A stretch of 64,000 nucleotides of DNA from Chaetoderma sp. LZ-2023a (Eukaryota; Mollusca; Caudofoveata; Chaetodermatida; Chaetodermatidae), in assembly GCA_034401795.1 (NCBI GenBank), contig CM067369.1, positions 136,620,000-136,683,999 of the forward strand. Direction: 5' to 3'. Shown one piece after another: positions 56,931 to 64,000 of the stretch. Both the position numbers and the translations under genes were made by a program. The notes beneath the pieces were generated by a model. The model was not told the DNA's origin, did not search any database, and saw nothing but the letters and a program-made list of their open reading frames with translations. How positions within the stretch are numbered: position 1 is the first letter of the stretch; the number at the start of each line of letters is the position of its first letter.

Positions 56931-57825
56931 TATATGGATGTATCCACTCGGCCATATTTGGTTATATGCCACTCCCAGTACATTACCTTCAAGTAAAAGG
57001 ACTGCATTAGGGTATTTAAATGCACATTAAACAATGTCGTGGTTCAAATTTGATTTGATTATTATGCCATCTAAAGGTTGATTGTATTATTCTGTGTAGT
57101 CGTAGACGTGTTGCATTAGTTCATGGAATGGGTCTATCGCCGCTTAATCAAATAAAACCCATGAACATTATAATATGTAGAGTGCAACACTGAGACAGCG
57201 GCGCTGATCGCGATTGTTTTTCTTACCTCTCACACCAGCTAAAACCCTGTAAGCTACAGATATAAACCAATTTTAATTGCTTAAAATGTCATAATTGAAA
57301 AATAAATTTAAATCATGCACACACAGTACGCTCCAAATTGCCTACATTTATTTGAAAGAATGTATGTCTTGGTATATGTAAATACATTGCATTCACGCAA
57401 AAATGAGAATTGTATGAATTAATGAATAATATACCAATTATCACCTATCACACCCACCTAAGTTTACGTCATCATAGATTGCTATATTATAACATAATTT
57501 AATAACGTGATCCTGATACTCCTACTAACGGCGGAATATCCGAGGAAGAGGAAAACGCCACGAGGAAATGACAGAAATCTAAGCTCAGTACTCGGTCCAT
57601 AATAGTGATACGAAAAGTGACCTCGTTCCAGATCCTCTATATAAGCGAGCCGCTTTGAAAACAGGATATATGGAAGAATAAAGGAAAAGTGAAAAGTGCT
57701 CATTAAATCACAAATAAACGCGACGCAAAAAAGTGCGGGTTATAACACCTAAAATTATATATTTCCCACCGTCAGAATTGGCTAGATTTTTTTGTGTCAT
57801 ATGCCATTGCTTCGTCAGGTGCACG
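56585..57825. repeat. Large inverted duplication, right arm
   Basis: The inverse of the left arm. It ends about 120 bp before the TMEM200-like gene's ATG and some 55 bp before the splice acceptor. It likely contains the 5' flanking or intronic sequence of that gene, so the left arm may be a displaced inverted copy of it. Confidence 0.9.
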
Positions 57826-57863
57826 TATAACATGCTTTAAGTATGTGTTACATTGTAAAATTG

Positions 57864-57881
57864 TTTTCACTTTCTTTGCAG
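57864..57881 (+). promoter_or_regulatory. Probable 3' splice acceptor before the coding exon
   Basis: TTTTCACTTTCTTTGCAG is a strong pyrimidine tract plus CAG. It places the start of the coding exon at 57,882, with at least one upstream non-coding exon not identified here. An in-frame TAA at 57,923-57,925 shows that the exon start is 5' UTR. Confidence 0.65.
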
Positions 57882-57946
57882 CTTAATGGCGTGTTCAAAT
57901 GTGATGTCCGCGGAAATCTTCCTAACATAGTATCCATGTTTCTGCA

Positions 57947-59680
57947 ATGTTCGTACCAAGTTTTCACTTGGGGCGGTCATATGGCGCACGCGGGGCAAGA
58001 GTTGCCTTGGGAACACGACGGAAAATCGCCCGTCCCAAACGTTCTCCCGCTCCATGGACCCTGAAAATTCCATATATGTTTCGAATTTCTATCGGCGCCC
58101 TAATAGGGCTGTTAATTCTGGTCGGAGGTACCGCTTTAAGCATTATGGCATATTACCCAGAATTTTTCTCCCTAAGATTCGCCCACAATTCCAGTTTGCC
58201 TGTCGGAGACACGAATCGGACATATACCACGTGGTACAATAGTAGACAGTTCTCGTTCGTTGGGCCTGTGTGTATGGGAATCGGATTTTTCACGATAATG
58301 GTTGCTTGTGTGGTTTATTTCGAATTCCGAGATAGGTACTACAGAATGATGCCAACAGAAACGTTGAAGAAGCTACCTGATAAAGATGTATATGATTTAA
58401 TGGTAGAACAGTTTCGAAAGAAATGTTTTCGGGGTACGCAAGTACCAGTGGTTAAACCGCCCGCTAATGCTAATACACCTGGAGCTATGGCGGTATTGGC
58501 AGCTTCAGCTGCCGCTACTAGCGTAGATAATATTGTGTCGCACTGCGCGCCATACCTCCTACAGCGGCCAAAATCAGCCCAGCCATCACTTTCTGAAATG
58601 GATATCCTCTCCGGACACACACATACCAAGTTTTCTTCTATGCATGAACTAGCTCTCTCTGTGCACCATCTTCAAGCTTCTAAATTCCTCCGTCCGGAAG
58701 CGAGTACTGAATCATGTCCTGAATATTTAGACTTCTCGCCATGTAAACCCGGTAAAGACATCAGCGTGTCAACCATTCAAACTGATAGTACGAGCGCATC
58801 ACGATCCGGGGCGCTCCTTACTCGGCCACGGCGACGGGATATTCCGCAGAGACGCAAACTTTTACCAGGTGTTCAGAATCCAGCGTTCATGTCTGATGAG
58901 GATTTGCCGAGGTGGTTCCAAACTCCCGAGGCTTTGAGAGGGGAAATGGATTCCATTGCTGGTGATATTTGGACAGATCGGAAATTCACTGATGAACATG
59001 GCGTATCCCGAAGTCAGAGCGATATTGGTCATCCAAAGCTTTGCGACAAAAGTCAGAGCCATGACAGCTCACTCTGTGTGCCTTCCCGACAACGGGTGCC
59101 GCGGACATGGCCACGAAAGAGCAGATCAGATAATGGATTGGAATATAGCTTAGATCCCAATTGTGAGGAGACAATGGAGGTAAGCGACGAAAGTGAATGT
59201 GATAGTTCCGTCTTGCATGTCTTACCATCCCCAAATGCAGATGACATTAGTATTGCTCAAGCGTCATTAGAAACGGATGGTTCGCAGTCTTCTGTTGATA
59301 AGCATGATTCGTCCAGTCTGCAGACATACGAGGTGGATGACGGTCGTTCTGTAAGTCAATTAGGACATGTGAGTACGAGTACAAATGACAATAAGAGCCT
59401 TGACTGTGATAGCGACTTTGTCGAACTAGAAAGCGAACATAAACCGGTATCACCTGCCGTTGGTCAGCTAACCCTCGGACATATCAGTGTGTGGTCCTCG
59501 CATCAGGACCTAACTACACCGTTCGAATTTCAAAAGCCAGACGTCAGACATAAAGACATACCTAGGAGACATAGTACTCAAAAGGAACGGATAAGTGAAT
59601 GGTCTTCTAATGCCATGCCACCTATAGACAATGGCTCCCCGTCCTCAGATGAAAGGGTTATCTTCAAAATGCAATTGTGA
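57947..59680 (+). CDS. TMEM200: TMEM200-family two-pass membrane protein
   Basis: 577 residues in one uninterrupted exon. Residues 23-46 are basic. TM1 spans about 47-69 (IGALIGLLILVGGTALSIMA then YYP) and TM2 about 103-126 (VGPVCMGIGFFTIMVACVVY). The loop at 70-102 has two N-glycosylation sequons (NSS, NRT). After TM2, FEFRDRYYRM precedes a long cytosolic tail rich in Ser, Thr and acidic residues. The G-I-x-x-x-x-x-YxP after TM1 and the GPxxMGIG then ExRD arrangement at TM2 are hallmarks of vertebrate TMEM200A/B/C, which I recall are also encoded in a single coding exon. The tail keeps only scattered short similarity. The start is the first ATG after an in-frame stop. The cellular role is not established; it is likely a plasma-membrane or endomembrane protein. 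Paralogue assignment is not possible here. Confidence 0.88.
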   Translation: MFVPSFHLGRSYGARGARVALGTRRKIARPKRSPAPWTLKIPYMFRISIGALIGLLILVGGTALSIMAYYPEFFSLRFAHNSSLPVGDTNRTYTTWYNSRQFSFVGPVCMGIGFFTIMVACVVYFEFRDRYYRMMPTETLKKLPDKDVYDLMVEQFRKKCFRGTQVPVVKPPANANTPGAMAVLAASAAATSVDNIVSHCAPYLLQRPKSAQPSLSEMDILSGHTHTKFSSMHELALSVHHLQASKFLRPEASTESCPEYLDFSPCKPGKDISVSTIQTDSTSASRSGALLTRPRRRDIPQRRKLLPGVQNPAFMSDEDLPRWFQTPEALRGEMDSIAGDIWTDRKFTDEHGVSRSQSDIGHPKLCDKSQSHDSSLCVPSRQRVPRTWPRKSRSDNGLEYSLDPNCEETMEVSDESECDSSVLHVLPSPNADDISIAQASLETDGSQSSVDKHDSSSLQTYEVDDGRSVSQLGHVSTSTNDNKSLDCDSDFVELESEHKPVSPAVGQLTLGHISVWSSHQDLTTPFEFQKPDVRHKDIPRRHSTQKERISEWSSNAMPPIDNGSPSSDERVIFKMQL

Positions 59681-59705
59681 TATCAGACCTATGTTAGCAA
59701 ACTAA

Positions 59706-60363
59706 GGACGTGTTCGCACGAGAGAGTTAATCCCGAGTAACGCCGATTAAAGGAGAACTAATCTCATCTCTTAATAGCTATTCAGGTGATCTAATATGCC
59801 ACTCATAAACTATGCAGGTAGTTTTAAGCTTTTTTTATCATGCCGCTATAGAAAGACAGGCTTTAGTAGCTAAATGTTGTTACATTTCTACAGTCTATGA
59901 TGGCTGTCGTGATTTACTTTTCAACCAATCAGAAAAAGCCTAGTGTGTCTGCCTCGGGATATACGCTCAGTCATAGAGGTGCCGGCTATAGTTTGGCAAT
60001 TCGGTATTAAAGCAATCATACCGATAAGCTGTTGATTATTTTGAAACTAATTTGACTTGAGGTTGTGTTGTTGTTGCCTACGGCAGCAACAACTTCCAGT
60101 CAAATTAGTTTCAAAATATTCAACGAGATGAGTGTGATATAATAAAGAATCTAATGGATTCGTACTTACATGGCATCACACAAAAATGGTGGCGCTCACT
60201 GTTCACCATTTACGCGATATATTACAGCAGATAGTTGTGATACAGAAACTGGAATGTGACAGGATATGAATGAAATGGAATCTATAAACCATAATCTATC
60301 GGTGCCAGTATAACATTTGAGATGAGATTAGCACCCCTTTCACTCTCTAGTGTGAGCACGCCC
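59706..60363. mobile_element. Family D element, copy 2 (complete)
   Basis: The ends are GGACGTGTTCGCACGAGAG and the inverted CTCTAGTGTGAGCACGCCC, flanked by TAA and TTA. Internally it has GCTTTAGTAGCTAAATGTT, CAACCAATCAGAAA, a hairpin with GGCAGCAACAACTTCCAGTC and AATGGTGGCG. It lies 25 bp downstream of the TMEM200-like stop codon, so it probably contributes the 3' UTR. Its own AATAAAG at about 60,140 could serve as a polyadenylation signal (inference). Confidence 0.82.
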
Positions 60364-60605
60364 TTAGCATAAGTTTGCTGTGGTCGTTAGAGCCCTCCTT
60401 CGAAGCGGGTTAACCATATTACTCTAAGCCAATCAAAAGTGTTCTAATGGTAACATGTTGTGTGACGCTAAAGTAAAATAATTCGCTAACTAATTGTTTG
60501 AAAGACTTTTAAAACTGTCCACCTCTCCATCACAGATACAATCATTCAAGTACGAGGTAAAACGTATATACCATTGAGTGAGTAAATATTAATTTGACAG
60601 TGGGC
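60364..60605. other. Gene-free interval
   Basis: Nothing recognised. Confidence 0.4.
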
Positions 60606-60606
60606 T

Positions 60607-60607
<1 letters not shown>

Positions 60608-60665
<58 letters not shown>

Positions 60666-60880
60666 TAGCTGCAGCAGCAGCATCAGCACCAACACCATCA
60701 TCACCACCACCACCACCACCACCACCACCACCACCACCACCACCGCCACCGCCACCACCACCACCACCACCACCACTATCATCATCACCATCACCACCAA
60801 CGAAATAACGACAACAACAACTACTACAACAACGACGACGCCAACGACGCCGACGCCGCCAGCACCACCACCAACATCAT
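60608..60880. repeat. Compound (CAT)n/(CAC)n/(GAC)n trinucleotide repeats
   Basis: (CAT)n at 60,608-60,665, CAG-rich, then (CAC)n at 60,699-60,775 and CAA/GACGCC variants to about 60,870. The reverse frame is poly-Met/Val and is not a gene. Confidence 0.96.
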
Positions 60881-60899
60881 CATACGTAAATGAACGATG

Positions 60900-61224
60900 T
60901 GGAATGATTTGTATATAAGTTGACTGGAAGCTGTTCTTGTTATAGTTAGGTGTCACATTAATCTCAAATTAGTCAACTTATGATGTTTTACATTGTACCT
61001 GATCTATTGTATGTGGACTATATGAGTAAATTTTTTTAGTGTTCATACCGCCATTTTGTATATTATCATCCTCTTATAGACTACCGTATCCACGCTTAAC
61101 CATACGTACATATGGTCTGCATATGCCCAAACCAGAAAGGGTAACCCAATGATATTAATTACACTGTTTAATATATTAGAACATCTATCATTATGGAGCG
61201 TTAGACTATCTGCGAGCTATCGTC
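60900..61224. other. Gene-free interval with a short hairpin remnant
   Basis: AGTTGACTGGAAGCTGTTCT and the inverse TCAAATTAGTCAACTTATG near 60,917-60,985 form a decayed B/C-type hairpin. Otherwise nothing. Confidence 0.45.
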
Positions 61225-61287
61225 GTTGTCATCGTCGTCGGCGGCGGCGGCTTCGGCGTCGGCGGCGCCGTTGTCGTCGGCAGCGGC
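61225..61287. repeat. GGC/GTC trinucleotide repeat
   Basis: CGTCGTCGGCGGCGGCGG-type triplets. Confidence 0.9.
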
Positions 61288-61735
61288 GGTTAACTCCCCT
61301 TTTGCCAACTTATCTCTATGATGGGCAAGCCAGCACAAACTGTCACTGCAATGGCCTTGAAGAATGCCCATTTGTAGTCTGAGTGAAAATTATTTTCGAG
61401 CCAGTCATTCCAGTGGTAAATTGTTCAAAATAGGCTTGTCTTGGCCTTCAAATGGATAGTGATGAAAATTCAAATTTTGACATTCTTGACCATGAACCTC
61501 GTAATAGCCAAGCGGTACAAAAAGCGTCCCTGCAGTGGTCCAGAGAAATTTCCATTTGCAGGACAACAAAAAATCTAATTTTGTAAATTTCAGTGGTCTT
61601 TTCTTCGTCTGCAAATGGGTATTTCCTGAGAAAAATTAGGTCACGACCAGTCCAATTATCTTCAAAATAATGCGTTGATTGGTATACTTATCATTTTGAG
61701 CGCGTTGATGAGCTGTTGATACAAGATGGGTTAAT
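61288..61735. mobile_element. Family A element, copy 11 (long, rearranged)
   Basis: The left end TTAACTCCCCTTTTGCC and right end AAGATGGGTTAA. Two decayed arm sets (61,360-61,455 and 61,540-61,625) are followed by the A2-type GAGCGCGTTGATGAGCTG segment. Confidence 0.72.
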
Positions 61736-61737
61736 TG

Positions 61738-62780
61738 ATGAATCCAGTTTTTCTGTCAATCATATGACATCATAATCAACAACGCCACATGTAGGCTGAC
61801 GTCATAATCAATTACGTCTTGGATAACGCGATTCAGTGCGTCATAAACGTGTAATGATGCGTTTACCTGGCAGGCGGGGTGCGGAATTGCGGAACGCGGA
61901 ACGGAAAGCTCTTATGTGGAATGCTGCTAAAATATCGCCTGTACCATTTACCTGCACGCGGTATCATTGCGTTATTTTACGAAATACATTGCGCCCGTTA
62001 GGTTGATTACCTTCCCCATGTTTGATGATATTGCGATATTTCTATCAAATTTCTTTTAAAAGCGTCAACACATTCTTTACGCTTTGATATCTAGCTTTCC
62101 ACTGAGACCACTACAAAATGTTTATATACGGAGGCGAGAGATGTAGATCCAAAATAGCGGATACTGACGACCTGATTCAAAATAATATCTTGGCCTAATC
62201 TAAAAATTATGTGATTATAATATTACTGATTTCCTTTTTTTCTACAAATTAGTACTTATAAGATGATACATCAGCTTTAACTTCTTGGATTACCCTTTCG
62301 TTGCTAGGTTACATGCGCTCTATTCCGCAACGGAATCTTTTCCGTCCGGAAAGATCGCTACACCGAGCGATCAGGTTTTCCGCATCCCGCATGCCGCTTA
62401 CCGCGTGCAGGTAAATGGATGAAGGAAAATAGTAAAGAGCGATCTGAAGTATATTCCGCGTTCCGTTTCCGCAACCCTCTTTCCGCATTCCGCGGGCCAG
62501 GAAAACGCAGCTTTATAGTTCGTCAAGTTGTGCGAATTTTATGTCTTTAGTCTACTATTTAGTAAACATTCTGTTGAGTATTCTCAAACTAATTTGAATG
62601 CGCGTGGTTGTTGCCATAGGCAGTAACAGCACCCAGTCAAATTAGTTTCAAACTATTTAACAGCTTACCTGTAGGCCCCCTATAGTTTTCTGGAAATTGC
62701 GATTCAGAGAGTGCAGGGATGGATTGATCCCAACACGGGCGTAGCGCGGGCATGGCTAAAACTAGATTCCTCCATCTCTC
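61738..62780. mobile_element. Family B MITE, copy 17, split by element H
   Basis: The CRE-rich half (AATCATATGACATCATAATC to about 61,862) and the hairpin/GATTGATCCC half (about 62,506-62,775) are collinear with intact B copies once 61,863-62,505 is removed. The B ends are decayed (GATGAATCCAGTTTTTC left, AAAACTAGATTCCTCC right). Confidence 0.8.
61863..62505. mobile_element. Element H: TIR element nested in B
   Basis: The ends are TTTACCTGGCAGGCGGGGTG and the inverted GGGCCAGGAAAACGC. Just inside both ends are GCGGAA/TTCCGC-rich arms, and a second inverted pair (ACCTGCACGCGGTA at 61,950 versus TACCGCGTGCAGGT at 62,400) lies further in. It has no coding capacity. The superfamily is unknown. 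Confidence 0.7.
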
Positions 62781-63400
62781 TATTCGTGTGGTATATAGAA
62801 TAACCATTCTTAATGACTATTGTAATGTGGAAATTATTGTTTACAAAACCTTTTATACAACATTACAGTTTTAGATTCAAAATATGAAAATTCAAACTCT
62901 TGGTTAATGGTCTCGCCACTTGTACAAACTAAGGTTGATGGTTGGATTTTGCGTCTCGAAGAAGTGTATCAATTTTGCGGCCAAATGATCAATATCAATT
63001 TGATACTGTCCCGGAAAACCATATGAATTTTGGGATCAAATGTCAATGTCAGCTAATAAGAGCAGGCAGGCGAGACTCGGAATTCTCTAGAATGCTTGTT
63101 GAGAAAGGAGTTCAGTTAGGTGTGCGGTTGGTGGGTAGGGGAGGACGGTTGTTCAGTTAGCAGGGCGGAGGGGCGGCCAGACTGTGTGCGGCCGGGTGGT
63201 CGGTCGGTCGGTCGGTCGCTCACTGGGGGAAAGATTGTCCGTGGAGCCCTAAAATGTGTGGTAAATTTGGGGTCAAAAGATCAAAGTTTAAGGCCACGAT
63301 GACCAGATCAAAATGAGTATCTTGAAAGCTCTGTCCTTGAATATCATATTTGTCAACTACTCTGGTTTTTGGCGCACCTGGCGAGAATGGGGGTAGGGTG
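62781..63400. other. Gene-free interval with (GGTC)n
   Basis: Short (GGTC)n at 63,197-63,217 and a G-rich segment at 63,390-63,415. The 72-codon frame at 62,942-63,160 has no recognisable domain. Confidence 0.4.
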
Positions 63401-63409
63401 GGGTGGTGG

Positions 63410-64000
63410 TGGTGGTACGCTTTAGAGCGTCAAATTTTGATTGGTCCATTTTTTTGGTGAAAGATTTCTTTGTAAAAAAGATTTACCGGAAAGTGTCAAA
63501 ATGCATCTCAACCTTAGCTTCTTGGCGGATTTCAACTAAATTTTCCTTGAAGGATTCTATAGTAGTAGGCTCTAGAATTTCTATTCAGAATTTTGATTGG
63601 TAGAGATTTTGGGTGAAAATCTTAGATTTTCGAACAAAAATTACCGGAAAGTGTCAAAACGTATATCCTCCTTAATATCTGGAACGATTTCAACCAAATT
63701 TGGTTAGAAGGGTCTTATGAAGGTAGGGTCTAGAACTTCTATTCAAATTTTTGTTTGGTCAATTTTTTTGGTGAAAATCTTAGATTTTATGAAGAATTTA
63801 CGGGAGTGTCAAAACGTACCATATCTCCTCTTTAGCTGCTTGACGGATTTCAACTGAATTTGCTTGGAAGGATTCTATCTTGGTAAGCTCTAGAACTTCT
63901 ATTCAGAAATTTGATTGGTCAGGTTTTTTAGTGATAATCTTAGATTTAAGAAAAATCTACCGGAAAGTGTCAGAACGCATCTCTTCCTTAGCTTCTTGCC
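63410..64000. repeat. ~158 bp satellite running off the window end
   Basis: The marker ACCGGAAAGTGTCAAAA (or a variant) occurs at 63,485, 63,643, 63,799 and 63,959. Each is followed by GGATTTCAAC..AATTT and TCTAGAA.TTCTATTCA. The array continues beyond the window. Confidence 0.93.

Noticed and set aside
53430-57825. Polinton or foldback transposon bounded by the long inverted arms
   Set aside because: No integrase, polymerase or capsid-type ORF lies in the spacer. The arms include truncated LINE sequence, which fits an inverted segmental duplication better.
58054-58242. Alternative frames inside the TMEM200-like exon (also 58,339-58,629 and 58,986-59,234 on the minus strand)
   Set aside because: Out-of-frame shadows of a 577-codon ORF with clear membrane segments and family signature.

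Overview
This window is animal nuclear DNA, most likely from a marine invertebrate. The sequence alone does not fix the phylum. It is AT-rich, has long intergenic stretches, and holds many microsatellites, minisatellites, short palindromic DNA transposons (MITEs) and decayed LINE retrotransposons. There are no operons, and I found no convincing tRNA, rRNA, CRISPR or prokaryotic feature. The one intact host gene I can support is at 57,947-59,680 (+): a two-pass membrane protein of the TMEM200 family, in a single coding exon that follows a good splice acceptor.

Layout. 0-33 kb is gene-free repeat territory. Recurrent families, named here for reference, are: A, a palindromic element with piggyBac-like TTAACCCTTT ends, including a longer A2 form; B, a ~400 bp palindromic MITE rich in TGACGTCA sites; C, a hairpin related to the B core; D and E, elements with GGCCGTGTTC-type ends, E being flanked by TAA like Harbinger; F, a ~350 bp palindrome; and G, elements with GTAACG..CC ends and internal sub-repeats. 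Minisatellites of 23 bp (10.46-11.42 kb) and 19 bp (20.12-21.06 kb) are large. A segmental duplication links 22.7-24.6 kb with 26.8-28.0 kb.

33.29-42.15 kb is bracketed by imperfect ~75 bp terminal inverted repeats starting TAGTAGGGGAGCC. I read it as an 8.86 kb DNA transposon. Inside it, all on the minus strand or nested, are a decayed gene of an unnamed protein family recognisable by its TGCDT motif, a decayed endonuclease/RT/RNase H LINE (I-superfamily type), and a pogo-like MITE. A second decayed copy of the GCDT family lies just outside at 43.7-45.7 kb, also on the minus strand.

46-57.8 kb is again MITEs, followed by a large inverted duplication with arms of about 1.3 kb (53.43-54.79 and 56.59-57.83 kb). 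Its spacer holds a ~235 bp tandem array and LINE remnants, and its right arm ends about 120 bp before the TMEM200-like gene. After the gene come a D element, trinucleotide repeats, an A element, a B element split by another TIR element (61.86-62.5 kb), and a ~158 bp satellite that runs off the window end.

The elements do not form a pathway. What links them is nesting: LINE in DNA transposon, MITE in LINE, A in F, and H in B. That gives a relative history of insertions around one conserved membrane-protein gene.
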